Origin: Pseudomonas sivasensis
GTDB taxonomy: Bacteria; Pseudomonadota; Gammaproteobacteria; Pseudomonadales; Pseudomonadaceae
Length of the DNA stretch: 64,000 nucleotides
Reading direction: 5' to 3'
NCBI RefSeq assembly: GCF_013778505.1
Contig: NZ_JAAOWU010000007.1
Span: 62,001 to 126,000, forward strand
In this document: positions 54,007 to 63,268 of the stretch, piece after piece
Numbering within the stretch: position 1 is the stretch's first letter
Layout of the letters: each line of letters begins with the position of its first letter
Translations under genes and position numbers: made by a program
The notes under the pieces: generated by a model
Told to the model about the DNA's origin: nothing
The model's database searches: none
Seen by the model: only the letters and a program-made list of their open reading frames with translations

Positions 54007-54494
54007 CCGACTTGCCCGCCGTGTCCCTGGCACTGGATAACCAGCTGTGTTTCAAACTCTACGCCGCCTCACGGGCCGTGACCCGCGCTTATAAGCCGAT
54101 GCTCGACCAGTTGGGCCTGACTTATCCGCAATACCTGGCGATGCTGGTGTTATGGGAATGGCACGACGCAGCCCCTGAGCAGCCGACAGTCAAAGCTCTG
54201 GGCGAACGCCTGATGCTCGACTCGGGCACGCTGACACCCTTGCTCAAACGGCTGGAGCAGATTTCACTGGTGCGGCGCCGGCGCAGTGCCCAGGATGAAC
54301 GGGAGGTGCATCTGAGCTTGAGTGACACCGGCGTGGAACTGCGTGATCAGGCTCTCGTTCTGAAGACTCGGTTGTTGTGCGACAGCGGGGTTGATCTGAA
54401 TCAGGCAGACACCTTGCGCGTTGGCCTGGATCAGTTATTGGCGCAGATCAGAGCGCTGTCGTCCGAGGCACCCACAGGTCCAGCAGCGCATTGA
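54003..54494 (+). CDS. ospR: MarR-family oxidative stress regulator OspR
   Basis: A 163-residue MarR/OhrR-family regulator. The reactive Cys16 lies in [15 protein letters not shown]. The winged helix spans about 55-115 ([25 protein letters not shown] with wing [11 protein letters not shown]). In P. aeruginosa OspR represses the upstream gpx gene and itself and responds to peroxide; the neighbour order here is the same. It is translationally coupled to gpx. Its last 47 bases overlap the convergent sagS gene, an unusual coding overlap between opposite strands. Confidence 0.86.
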   Translation: MTDLPAVSLALDNQLCFKLYAASRAVTRAYKPMLDQLGLTYPQYLAMLVLWEWHDAAPEQPTVKALGERLMLDSGTLTPLLKRLEQISLVRRRRSAQDEREVHLSLSDTGVELRDQALVLKTRLLCDSGVDLNQADTLRVGLDQLLAQIRALSSEAPTGPAAH

Positions 54495-56772
54495 GTTCTT
54501 CGCGGCGGAACGGTTTAGCCAGATAGTCATTCATCCCCGCCGCACGGCAGCGCTCTCGTTCTTCGGGCATGGCGTTGGCAGTCAGCGCGACAATCGGCAG
54601 GTCTGGCCAGCGCCCGCTGCGGCGAATCTGCCGGCTGGCCTCGTAGCCATCCATCACCGGCATGTTGCAGTCCATCAGCACCATATCGAAGCGTTGTTCT
54701 TCAAGAAACTTCAGTGCTTCACCACCGTGGGCGGCCACTATCACTTCGCAGCCCAGCTTGCTGAGCATGCCCTTGGCCACCAGTTGGTTTACCGGATTGT
54801 CCTCCACCAGGAGTATGCAGCCGCGATGCGCGAGTGGGGCGGCATCCAGTTGGATGGGGTCAAGAACCAGGTGCATGTCGGTGCGTAAATTGCGCTGAAG
54901 AATCTGGTACAGCGCGTTGCGGCTCAAGGGGCGTGCTTGCTGGTGCAAAGGCGCCAACGCCGCGACCTCTTCGCTGGGCATGAAATTGCCATAGGCCGTC
55001 ACCAGCAGGATGGGCGCGGTAATGCCCGGTCGTATACGGAACAGACATTCAGGGCAGTCGGTAATCAGCAAGTCAGGCGTTTGCCCGCTCAAGTCGTCAT
55101 CCATGGTGAAACATTGGGGGGTAAGGCCCCAACTGGGCAGCAGGGTCGTGAGCAACTCGGTCAGTCCACCGCCGATGTTGGTGATGGCAACGACCTTACC
55201 TGTGAGAGGCGGTGGCTGCACGGCGGGCAAGTGGGTAGGTAATGGCAGTTGCGCACAGAACTGGCTGCCAAAGCCTACCTCTGAACTGATACTCAACCGT
55301 CCCTTCATGGCTTCACACAGGTTGTGAGTCAACGCCAGACCCAGACCCGTCCCTCCAAACTGACGAGTGATCCCGGCGCCGGCCTGGGTGAACGGCTGGA
55401 ATATTTTCACTTGCGCTTCCTGCGCAATGCCGATGCCGGTATCGCAGACCTCAATGCTCACGCCGCCGTCGTAAGTGCGCAGGCGCACATCAACTCGACC
55501 GAATCGCGTGAACTTCAGAGCGTTGGACAGTAAGTTGCTGACGATCTGACGTACACGGGTCGGGTCACCTAGCACTTGGGCCGGGAACTGCGGGTCGATC
55601 AAACACGTCAGTTCCACGCTCGGTGCGGCATTCTGCGACAAGAGGTTGGCGGTATCTTCAATCAGTGCACCAAGGTCGAACGGGATGCGCTCCAGCTCCA
55701 ACTGACCAGCGTCGAATTTGGACAGGTCGAGAATGTCGTTGAGCAACTCCACCAGCACTTTGCCGGAGTCATGGGCGATAGACAGTTGCTGGCGCTGCTC
55801 AGCATTCAACGCGCTGTCCAGCGACAGCGCGATCATGCCCAGCAGGCCGTTGAGCGGGGTGCGGATTTCGTGGCTCATGTTCGCCAGGAAGGCTGCCCGA
55901 GCCTGAGCCATGCCTATCGCATTCATCTTCGCCGTTTCGAGCTCATCGTTGGACTGGGTCAGTCGCTGGTTGCTAGCCTTGAGTTCAAGTGTGCGGGCGG
56001 AGACGATATCTTCCAGTTGCCCCAGGTATTCCGTCAGTCGGTCTTCGGCGTGGCGGCGCTGCTGGATTTCGGTTTCCATATTTTCAAATTGCTGGTTGGC
56101 GACGTTCACCAGTACGCCGATTTCGTCATTTTCATGCCCCGGCGGACAGTCCAGGTGGGCCTGCTTGCGAGTGCTCAACTCACGAATGATGCGCACCAGC
56201 GGCTGGGTCAGCATCACGTAGAAAAGACCCAGTAAAATCCCGGTCAGTAATAGGCTGCGTACGAATCCGTTGAGCAGGGTGATCTCGGCGCGGTGTAGGA
56301 ACCGGCTGCCGAAGGCGTAGGTGTCTACATCCAGACGCAGTACACCCAGTGGGTCGTTGGGCATATGGCTCAGGAACAGTTGGTCTTCGAACTGGCGGTT
56401 GGCGCCAAACATGAAGTCACTGATAGGCCGGTAGGTGCTTTCTCTACGAGGCCGGTCGACATCGGCGAGCACCACGCCATTGTTGTCGATCAACTGCGCA
56501 CGAATGATGGCAGGGGAGTGCAACAGTCCGAGGGTCAGTTCCTGGGCCAATTCAGCATCGATGTTGTAAGCAATACGTGATGCTGGGTTATGGCTGATTT
56601 CGATCAGTGAGCGTATTTCACGGTTGATGGATGCGTCTTCGCTGGCATAATCAATGCCGATTTGGATCAGGCTGAGCAAGGTTCCCAAGACGAAACCGAC
56701 CAACACAGTCAATCTGGCTTGTTTATAAGACAAGCGGTGGGCGAACTTGATATCCATCGAGTGTTGAACCAC
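54448..56772 (-). CDS. sagS: Hybrid sensor histidine kinase, SagS-like
   Basis: A membrane-bound hybrid kinase of about 774 residues. Helices at about 20-40 and 175-197 enclose a periplasmic sensor domain; a HAMP-like linker and coiled coil lead to the dimerisation domain with His301 in FLANMSHEIRTPL, the ATPase domain (GTGLGLALTHNL), a degenerate receiver (about 525-635) without the acidic cluster, and a C-terminal receiver with Asp701 in MVLMDCNMPVMDG. No HPt domain, consistent with a separate HptB. Adjacent ospR and gpx point to P. aeruginosa SagS, a biofilm switch. The start is GTG 56772 with GAAGGGA upstream; ATG 56757 lacks a ribosome site. Confidence 0.78.
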   Translation of the reverse strand: MVQHSMDIKFAHRLSYKQARLTVLVGFVLGTLLSLIQIGIDYASEDASINREIRSLIEISHNPASRIAYNIDAELAQELTLGLLHSPAIIRAQLIDNNGVVLADVDRPRRESTYRPISDFMFGANRQFEDQLFLSHMPNDPLGVLRLDVDTYAFGSRFLHRAEITLLNGFVRSLLLTGILLGLFYVMLTQPLVRIIRELSTRKQAHLDCPPGHENDEIGVLVNVANQQFENMETEIQQRRHAEDRLTEYLGQLEDIVSARTLELKASNQRLTQSNDELETAKMNAIGMAQARAAFLANMSHEIRTPLNGLLGMIALSLDSALNAEQRQQLSIAHDSGKVLVELLNDILDLSKFDAGQLELERIPFDLGALIEDTANLLSQNAAPSVELTCLIDPQFPAQVLGDPTRVRQIVSNLLSNALKFTRFGRVDVRLRTYDGGVSIEVCDTGIGIAQEAQVKIFQPFTQAGAGITRQFGGTGLGLALTHNLCEAMKGRLSISSEVGFGSQFCAQLPLPTHLPAVQPPPLTGKVVAITNIGGGLTELLTTLLPSWGLTPQCFTMDDDLSGQTPDLLITDCPECLFRIRPGITAPILLVTAYGNFMPSEEVAALAPLHQQARPLSRNALYQILQRNLRTDMHLVLDPIQLDAAPLAHRGCILLVEDNPVNQLVAKGMLSKLGCEVIVAAHGGEALKFLEEQRFDMVLMDCNMPVMDGYEASRQIRRSGRWPDLPIVALTANAMPEERERCRAAGMNDYLAKPFRREELNALLDLWVPRTTAL

Positions 56773-56920
56773 TTCACGTTTCCCTTCGCCCGGCAAGCAT
56801 AGCTGAACATCCACAGGCTGAGGCTTGCACGGCATGAACCGTTTTTTACGCAGCCCCAAGCGGTCTGTCGCAGGGTTGCCAATACGCCATCTTTTACAAG
56901 AACTTGCCAGAGGAATAATC

Positions 56921-57811
56921 GTGGATTCTCGATTGAATGCCTTTCTGGAGCGAGCCGATGCAGTGCTCGCTCGCCTGGAGCCCTTGTTGCCCGCGCCACG
57001 CCAAGCCATCGACTGGAGCCACTGTCTGGCCGCCCGCTGGCAGCGCGAAGGCCGCAGCGGTTTTCTGTTGCCACTGGACGTAAGCCTGGACATGCGTCTT
57101 TCCGACCTGATCGGTGTAGACAAGCAGCGTGAAACATTGGCGCGTAACACCCAGCAGTTTCTTGATGGACTGCCCGCCAACCACGCGTTGCTGTGGGGCT
57201 CGCGCGGCACCGGTAAATCGTCCATGGTGCGCGCGTTGCTCGCTCATCACGCGAAGGCCGGTTTGCGCCTGATCGAAATCGAGCGTGACCACCTGGCGGA
57301 TTTGCCCCGTGTGGTTGAGCAACTGCTCAAGCTGCCGCAGCGTTTCATCCTGTTTTGTGATGACCTTTCGTTCGAAGCCGGCGAGGGCGACTACCGTGTG
57401 CTCAAGAGCGTGCTGGATGGTTCCCTGGAACAGGCGCCTGAAAACGTGCTGCTGTACGCGACGTCCAACCGCCGTCACCTTGTGCCGGAAAATCAGAGTG
57501 ACAACGACAACTGGAAGAGGGTGGATGGGGAACTGCACCCAAGCGAGGCCGTGGAAGACAAGATTGCCTTGTCAGACCGTTTTGGCTTGTGGCTGTCCTT
57601 CTACCCGTTCACCCAAGAGCATTTCCTGGATGTGGTCGAGCACTGGATCGGTGAGCTAGCGAGCAAGGCCGGTTTGCACTGGCAGCGCGACGAAGCCCTC
57701 GACATTCTCGCGGTGCGCTGGGCGACCGGGCGCGGTAACCGCAACGGCCGCTGCGCGTATCAATTTGCCCGTTACTGGGTGGGTCTCAAATTACTGGAGC
57801 GTCAACCATGA
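56921..57811 (+). CDS. DUF815-type P-loop ATPase
   Basis: A 296-residue ATPase of the DUF815 family. Walker A is WGSRGTGKSSMV (near 95-104), Walker B FILFCDDLSFE. Further conserved: LLYATSNRRHLVPE (sensor-like) and a C-terminal RGNRNGRCAYQFARYW. The start is GTG 56921 with GAGGA 6 nt upstream; an in-frame extension to 56825 is improbable. It is 4 nt overlapped with the next gene, so a two-gene operon. The role of DUF815 ATPases is not established, possibly a chaperone-like function. Confidence 0.82.
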   Translation: MDSRLNAFLERADAVLARLEPLLPAPRQAIDWSHCLAARWQREGRSGFLLPLDVSLDMRLSDLIGVDKQRETLARNTQQFLDGLPANHALLWGSRGTGKSSMVRALLAHHAKAGLRLIEIERDHLADLPRVVEQLLKLPQRFILFCDDLSFEAGEGDYRVLKSVLDGSLEQAPENVLLYATSNRRHLVPENQSDNDNWKRVDGELHPSEAVEDKIALSDRFGLWLSFYPFTQEHFLDVVEHWIGELASKAGLHWQRDEALDILAVRWATGRGNRNGRCAYQFARYWVGLKLLERQP

Positions 57812-58290
57812 TCGATTTACAACAAGCCGGCACTGGTCTCGGTGGCTACGCCCTACTGTGTGCCCAATTGGAGTCGCTGCTGGCCGATGAGCGCGATTTC
57901 ATCGCCAACAGCGCGCAGTTTTCCGCTTTCCTCTTTAGCCAACTGGATGACTTGAATTGGGCCGGCTTTTACCTCAATCGCAATGAAGAACTGGTGCTTG
58001 GCCCCTTCCAGGGGCAGATCGCATGTGTGCGTATTCCGTTTGGCCGAGGGGTCTGCGGCGCTGCTGCAGCGTCGCAGCAGACCCAGCGAGTAGAGGATGT
58101 GCATGCATTCCCAGGACATATCGCCTGTGACAGCGCGTCTAACAGTGAGCTGGTCGTGCCACTGCTCAAGGACGGTAAGTTGATCGGCGTCCTCGACCTC
58201 GATAGCCCGTCGTTGGCCCGCTTTACCCCTCAGGATCAGGCCGGAATCGAACAGTTGGCGGCAATTTTCCTCCGCTTGACCGACTGCTGA
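57808..58290 (+). CDS. Free methionine-R-sulfoxide reductase (GAF domain)
   Basis: A 160-residue single GAF-domain protein of the fRMsr type (E. coli MsrC/YebR). The catalytic cysteines lie in IACVRIPFGRGVCGAAA (about 71-86) and HIACDSASNSELVVPL (about 106-121). NWAGFYLNRNEELVLGPFQG (about 50-69) is also conserved. It reduces free, not protein-bound, methionine-R-sulfoxide. It overlaps the ATPase gene by 4 nt. With msrB 4.5 kb away it completes a methionine-repair set in the same neighbourhood. Confidence 0.92.
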   Translation: MIDLQQAGTGLGGYALLCAQLESLLADERDFIANSAQFSAFLFSQLDDLNWAGFYLNRNEELVLGPFQGQIACVRIPFGRGVCGAAAASQQTQRVEDVHAFPGHIACDSASNSELVVPLLKDGKLIGVLDLDSPSLARFTPQDQAGIEQLAAIFLRLTDC

Positions 58291-58315
58291 TCAAGTGAGG
58301 GGCGCAACCCGCCCC

Positions 58316-61300
58316 TTATTGGCCATCCAGTCTTTGAAGCCGCTCTTGCAGCATCCTTTCGAGTTCCAACATCAGCTTTTCCAATGACTTCACGCCTATT
58401 TCGATCAAGGGCCTGTCATCACCACGGGCACAGGCCTGTTCGAGGGCTTCGCACCGCGAGGCCAGCGTACTGGCCTGGACAATTCTGGCCGCGCCCTTGA
58501 TCTTGTGAGCCTGTTCGATGATGTCCTGGGGCGATGCCTGCGCAACCATCAGTGCGACAAGTTCCTGGCGATCCTGACGACTGCTGCTCAGCAACTCCTC
58601 CAGCAGCAGACGACTCATCTGCGGATCGCCACCGGTAAGGGCCTCGAAGTTGCCAATGTCCTGGATCAGGCCGGTGGGTTGAGGACTGATTTTCGCCAGT
58701 TGCTGCTCCAGCGCCGTGAGATTGATAGGTTTGAACAGGCAGTCATTCATGCCCGCCTGTGCGCAGCGTTTTTTCTCTTCTGGCTGGGCATTGGCGGTAA
58801 AGCCCAGTACCACACAAGGGGTTAGATTCTCGCGTTGCTCGTATTCACGGATTGAGCAGCTCAGCTCGTAACCATTCATGATCGGCATATTGCAGTCGGC
58901 GATTACCAAGTCGAAGTGCTCCTGGCGCCAGGCCTGGAAGCCCGCCGCGCCGTTCTGGGCAGCGGTGAACTGGTGGCCCAGGTAGCCGAGTTGCTGGCAC
59001 ATCAACAGGCGATTCGCCGGGTGATCATCAACCACCAGTACATTGAGCACAGACACGCTGGCAGGTGTTGTTGGCTTGAGTTCGTCGACTACCGGCAGTG
59101 CCTGCAGGCGATTCATCTTCAGGCTCACATGCACCTGAGTGCCGACCATAGGCACGCTGCTCAGGCTTAGTTGCCCACCCATCATCGCGCACAGGCTGCG
59201 ACAGATCACCAGCCCCAGGCCCGCACCGCTCCTGGCCAGATGTCCCGAATTGTCCGCCTGGGCAAAGGGTTCGAACAGACGCGTTTGATCGTCCCGGCTG
59301 ATGCCGATGCCGGTATCTTCCACCACCAGCTTCATCTCGATCTGCTGCGCCAATTCAGTGTTGGATACATGCACCTTGATTTTTACTTGGCCACGTTCAG
59401 TGAATTTGATCGCATTGCTGATCAAGTTGGACAGCACCTGCTTGAAGCGCAGGGGGTCAATCAGGACTTCGGTGTCTTCTAGGTCTGGCGTGAATTCCAG
59501 CAACAGGCTAAGGCTCTTCTGGCGTGCCAGGCCGTCGAATACACGCACTACCGATTCGATCACCTCCCTCAGGTTGACGCGTTCGGGCGCCAGGCTGAGG
59601 CGACCGGACTCAATACGTGCGATGTCCAGGATGTCGCCGATTAGCTCCAGCAGATCCTTGGCCGAGTTGTAGGCCACTTCGATGGCCGGCCGATCAAGGT
59701 GGCCCTGGTCTGCCCGCTTGAGGGTCAGCTCCAGCATGCCAATCACCGCGTTCATAGGCGTACGGATTTCATGGCTCATGGTGGCGAGGAACGTGCTTTT
59801 GGCGCGATTGGCTTCGTCAGCTCGCTCCTTGGCGGTGCGAAGTTCGTCGAACAGCTGACGTCGCTCGCTGATGTCGATCCAGCCACCGATGATGCCCTGA
59901 ACTTCACCGACGGAATCGCGGTAGGGAAGGATCCAGTGGTAGATCGTCAGTTTCTGTCCACGAATATGCAGGGTGCGGTCCACGATCATTGGCCTGCCTT
60001 CGGCCACCACACGTTGATAGTCGGCATGATATTGCGCCGCTTCTGCCGCGAGAGCTGTACTGATCTGAACTGCGCTTTTACCGATCACGTCTTCGCGCTT
60101 GACGTCGAACACCTGCAGGTAACTATCGTTGCAGGTCTGCAACAGTCCCTTGTTATCACGCACGTAGATCGGATGCGGGGTTTCATTGACCAGTGCACGC
60201 ATGAACTCGAACTGGTCATTGAGGGCGCGCTCGGCCATTTTCCGGTGCCTGATTTGGCGGCGCATGTAAGCGTTCCAACTCAGTGAAATCAGCAACAACA
60301 ACCCGGTGCCGATGATGATGCGCGCAATCAGTTGGTGATAGTCACGCCAGTAGCTGTCGGAGGCTGCGGAATAGCCGCGCCAACGGCTATTGATCACACC
60401 CAACTCGTCAGGGGCGACGCTGAGCAAGGCCTTGTCGAGGATCGAACTGAGTTCGGTGGCGCTGCGTGATGTTGCCAATCCAAAGGTGGCGGGCATTGTG
60501 CCAATGCTGAAGCTGATTTGAATCTTGTCTTGGAACATCTGCGAGGTCAGGAAGTAGTTGGCGACTACCAGAGTATTCACGGCCCCCTCAACATTGCCTT
60601 GTACGAGGAGTTCGGCTGATTTAAAGGTGTCACCCGTTTCTACTAACTGAATCTTTGGGAACTGCTCAATCAGGAGTTTCTTCAGTGGGCTGCCTTGAGT
60701 GATCGCCAGTCGTTTGCCCGACATTTCCTCCAGGCTTGTAGGTGCCTGGCCGTCCTTACGCGTCAACATTACGTAGGAGTTTTCCAGGTAGGGGCGACTG
60801 AAGTTCAGTTGGGCTTCCCGCTCGACGCTGGGGGCGATAGCGCCAATGATGTCTGCTTTGCCGGCCTCGACCTGTTCGATCATCGTGTCCACATCACGCG
60901 CGCGCTGGATGTCGAAGCGCAACCCGGTGCGCAGGCGAATCAGTTCCAGGAGGTCAGCGGTGATTCCGCGAAAGTTGCCATCGTTGTCGAAGAACGTCAG
61001 CGGCGCAAAGGTGGGGTTCACGATCACCTTGACCACCGGGTTATCCTTTAGCCAACGTTCTTCGCGCAGGGTCAATTGCAACTTTTGGTCGGTCAGCAGA
61101 ATGTCACTGCCGGCACTCCAGCGCTTGGCGATCGCCTCCCGTTCGGTGGTCGGCACGGCCCTCAGTGCCGCGTCGACGATGCTCAACAGTGTTTGCTGGT
61201 CCTGGAGCATTGCGAAGCTGAACCCATAGGCTTCATGTTTGCCGAAGTTGGCCATGCGGATGTTTTTCAGGTAGCCCTTGTTGATCATGTAGTGGGTGGA

Positions 61301-61951
61301 AATGGTATCGCCGAGAAAGACGTCAGCCTGGTCGAAAGCCACTGCATTCAAAGCGTTTTGGTAAGAGGGGTAGGCGCGGATGACGGCTTTGGGGTACAGC
61401 TTTTCCACCTCGGCCAGTGGTAGATAGTGGTAGACCAGTGCCAGGCGCATCCCGGCCAACCCCTCGCTCAGACTGCGGGTTTCACCTTCGCGGGTCACCA
61501 GGACGGGTCGATCCACGGCATAGGGCTCCGACAGGATCAGGTTAGGTTTTGCCGCTTCAAAGCTGTTGGAAGAGCCCAGTAAGTCGATATCCCCTGCTTC
61601 GAGAGCACGAATGGCGGCTTCTCGGGAGGGGTAGCGCATCACTTTCACCGGCAAGGCCAGTGCCATGGCCAGCAAGCCAGCGTAATCAGCGGTGAGTCCC
61701 TCATAGTCGCGCCCGCTGGAGGTGAGGTCAAAAGGTGGGTAGTCAGGGAACGCAGTGCCCAGCACCAGTTCGCGTTTGTTCTGGAGCCATTGGCGCTGGC
61801 CCTTGTCCAAGTGGGTTTCCAGCTGTACGGAGCTTGCTCGACTCAATAGGTTGAAATGTTCCGTGCTCGCTGGAGGTGTCGCAGGCACAGCGGTGCTGAA
61901 GCACAAGCCGGCACTCAATATAATCAAATAGTCCTTTATACGCCTGGGCAT
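58316..61951 (-). CDS. BvgS/EvgS-type unorthodox sensor kinase
   Basis: A roughly 1,211-residue phosphorelay sensor. After a signal peptide come two solute-binding (Venus flytrap) domains (about 50-280 and 290-520), a membrane helix near 530-550, a PAS domain (about 580-690), a dimerisation domain with His727 in FLATMSHEIRTPMN, an ATPase domain, a receiver with Asp1019 in LVIADCNMPIMNG, and a C-terminal HPt with His1149 in AHKIKGAARI. All three phosphotransfer residues are intact. ATG 61951 is used; an overlapping GTG at 61963 shares bases with the stop of the response-regulator gene. It belongs to the family of BvgS, EvgS and P. aeruginosa RocS. Confidence 0.93.
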   Translation of the reverse strand: MPRRIKDYLIILSAGLCFSTAVPATPPASTEHFNLLSRASSVQLETHLDKGQRQWLQNKRELVLGTAFPDYPPFDLTSSGRDYEGLTADYAGLLAMALALPVKVMRYPSREAAIRALEAGDIDLLGSSNSFEAAKPNLILSEPYAVDRPVLVTREGETRSLSEGLAGMRLALVYHYLPLAEVEKLYPKAVIRAYPSYQNALNAVAFDQADVFLGDTISTHYMINKGYLKNIRMANFGKHEAYGFSFAMLQDQQTLLSIVDAALRAVPTTEREAIAKRWSAGSDILLTDQKLQLTLREERWLKDNPVVKVIVNPTFAPLTFFDNDGNFRGITADLLELIRLRTGLRFDIQRARDVDTMIEQVEAGKADIIGAIAPSVEREAQLNFSRPYLENSYVMLTRKDGQAPTSLEEMSGKRLAITQGSPLKKLLIEQFPKIQLVETGDTFKSAELLVQGNVEGAVNTLVVANYFLTSQMFQDKIQISFSIGTMPATFGLATSRSATELSSILDKALLSVAPDELGVINSRWRGYSAASDSYWRDYHQLIARIIIGTGLLLLISLSWNAYMRRQIRHRKMAERALNDQFEFMRALVNETPHPIYVRDNKGLLQTCNDSYLQVFDVKREDVIGKSAVQISTALAAEAAQYHADYQRVVAEGRPMIVDRTLHIRGQKLTIYHWILPYRDSVGEVQGIIGGWIDISERRQLFDELRTAKERADEANRAKSTFLATMSHEIRTPMNAVIGMLELTLKRADQGHLDRPAIEVAYNSAKDLLELIGDILDIARIESGRLSLAPERVNLREVIESVVRVFDGLARQKSLSLLLEFTPDLEDTEVLIDPLRFKQVLSNLISNAIKFTERGQVKIKVHVSNTELAQQIEMKLVVEDTGIGISRDDQTRLFEPFAQADNSGHLARSGAGLGLVICRSLCAMMGGQLSLSSVPMVGTQVHVSLKMNRLQALPVVDELKPTTPASVSVLNVLVVDDHPANRLLMCQQLGYLGHQFTAAQNGAAGFQAWRQEHFDLVIADCNMPIMNGYELSCSIREYEQRENLTPCVVLGFTANAQPEEKKRCAQAGMNDCLFKPINLTALEQQLAKISPQPTGLIQDIGNFEALTGGDPQMSRLLLEELLSSSRQDRQELVALMVAQASPQDIIEQAHKIKGAARIVQASTLASRCEALEQACARGDDRPLIEIGVKSLEKLMLELERMLQERLQRLDGQ

Positions 61952-61959
61952 CCGGTTTC

Positions 61960-62580
61960 TCACACTAGCGCGTTTCGTTTTGCCAACTCGATAAGTTCTA
62001 CCAAGGACTTGGCTTGAAGTTTTTGCATCAGCCTCTTTTTATATGTGCTTACGGTTTTGTTACTCAGGAACATGCCTTTTGCGATTTCCTTGTTGGTTCG
62101 GCCTTGTGCAAAAAGTTGCAATACCATCAACTCTCTATCATTAACGGCCTTGAACAGTTCAAGTTCCTTGCAGCTCTCATCGTTGGCGTTCAAGGCCTGG
62201 CTGGGGAAATAGTTGTAGCCGGACAGTACGGCACGGATGGCGCTCATCAGTTCACTCAGATCGCCTTCCTTGCATACATAACCATCGGCCCCCGAACGCA
62301 TGCAGCGTGTGGCAAAGAGAGTGGGGGATTGAGCCGTTAAAACCAGGGTTTTCATCGAAGCGCTCATGGCGTTGAATCGGCAAAGTACTTCGAGTCCATC
62401 GAGTTTAGGAATGCTGATGTCCAGGATGATCAGGTCCGGCATGCATTCGCGGACCATTTGTATCGCGTCGCATCCATTATCCGTTTCGCCGACTACTTTG
62501 AAGTTTTCCTCGTGCTCCAACAACATGCGTATGGCCAGTCTTATAACGGGGTGGTCATCAATAATAAAAACTGTGCTCAT
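61960..62580 (-). CDS. LuxR/NarL-type response regulator (BvgA/EvgA-like)
   Basis: A 206-residue response regulator. The receiver has IIDDH at 6-10 and Asp54 in LIILDISIPKLDG, and the LuxR-type helix-turn-helix is at about 146-200 (FAQGRTNKEIAKGMFLSNKTVSTYKKRLMQKL, split). Its stop lies 9 nt before, or overlaps, the start of the sensor kinase gene, so the two are coupled. Start ATG 62580 (MSTVFIIDDH), with another at 62586. A copy of AGTTCCTACA, resembling BvgA/EvgA sites, lies about 95 nt upstream, suggesting autoregulation. Confidence 0.92.
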   Translation of the reverse strand: MSTVFIIDDHPVIRLAIRMLLEHEENFKVVGETDNGCDAIQMVRECMPDLIILDISIPKLDGLEVLCRFNAMSASMKTLVLTAQSPTLFATRCMRSGADGYVCKEGDLSELMSAIRAVLSGYNYFPSQALNANDESCKELELFKAVNDRELMVLQLFAQGRTNKEIAKGMFLSNKTVSTYKKRLMQKLQAKSLVELIELAKRNALV

Positions 62581-62674
62581 GATCATATTCCATGCAAGTG
62601 CAAATAAAGCGGGCACATTAGCTCAGAAGGTGAGGGGTAAGCATGAACTTGAGGGGTGCAGGTATAAAACAGGA

Positions 62675-62685
62675 AAGTTCCTACA
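62675..62685 (+). promoter_or_regulatory. AGTTCCTACA element upstream of the Bvg-like regulator
   Basis: AAGTTCCTACA at 62675-62685, about 95 nt from the regulator start. It is one of three copies; the others are at 62824-62834 and 63269-63278. TTCCTACA resembles the half-site of BvgA/EvgA regulators. Confidence 0.5.
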
Positions 62686-62823
62686 TTAAAAAAGGTAAAG
62701 CCCTACCGAGCGTGAAGGCGTCGCGAGACGAGCGGCCAGGGTTTCCCAAGGGGATGGGTTAGCGTGTGATTGCAAGGAGTTTGCGACACTTATACGTAAA
62801 CTTTTCGACGGCCTAGTTTGTTT

Positions 62824-62834
62824 AAGTTCCTACA
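62824..62834 (+). promoter_or_regulatory. Second AGTTCCTACA element
   Basis: AAGTTCCTACA at 62824-62834, just past the stop of the receiver-only gene and about 245 nt before the response-regulator start. Same orientation as the copy at 62675. Confidence 0.45.
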
Positions 62835-62835
62835 C

Positions 62836-63231
62836 TTATAGCGTGAGTAATATATGGATCAAGCCTGCAAGTTCATCTTTATTCAACGGCTTTTGCAAAT
62901 AGCCGAGCAATGGCAGGTCACGTTCAAGGGCTTGGTTATGCAGCGCTGACAGTTCTGCCTCGGGAAGCCCGCTGAGCAAGATGGCGGCCTTTATAAAGCA
63001 TTGGCGACTGGCGATTTCAATCAACTCAAGCCCGGGCAGGTCGGGCAGACACTGGTCGCACAGGAGGATGTCGAAGGGCGCTTGGGCCTGCGTCATCAAA
63101 CGGATTGCCTGTCCGGCGTTTTCCGCCGGGGTCAGTTGCTCAAAACCAAAGCTCTTGAGCAGGCACTGGGTGGCGAGCAGTTGAAAGGGATGGTCCTCCA
63201 CCAACAGGATTCGAAGGGGGTAATTGGGCAT
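62836..63231 (-). CDS. Stand-alone receiver-domain protein
   Basis: A 131-residue receiver domain without an output domain. The acidic pair is in ILLVEDH at 8-14, the phospho-acceptor Asp59 in ILLCDQCLPDLPG, and the Lys in YLQKPLNKDEL near 112. It may compete for, or store, phosphoryl groups from the Bvg-like sensor, as single receivers in phosphorelays do. The start is ATG 63231; an upstream in-frame GTG (63240) is possible and neither has a good ribosome site. In P. aeruginosa the Roc system has a third regulator whose N-terminal receiver it resembles, without the EAL domain. Confidence 0.86.
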   Translation of the reverse strand: MPNYPLRILLVEDHPFQLLATQCLLKSFGFEQLTPAENAGQAIRLMTQAQAPFDILLCDQCLPDLPGLELIEIASRQCFIKAAILLSGLPEAELSALHNQALERDLPLLGYLQKPLNKDELAGLIHILLTL

Positions 63232-63268
63232 AGAGGGCACACGGTGAGTGAAGCGTCGATGGAGGGCA

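Noticed and set aside
56825..56920. Longer N-terminus for the DUF815 ATPase
   Set aside because: GTG 56921 has a well-placed GAGGA, and the upstream residues are basic, Leu-rich and unlike the family start.
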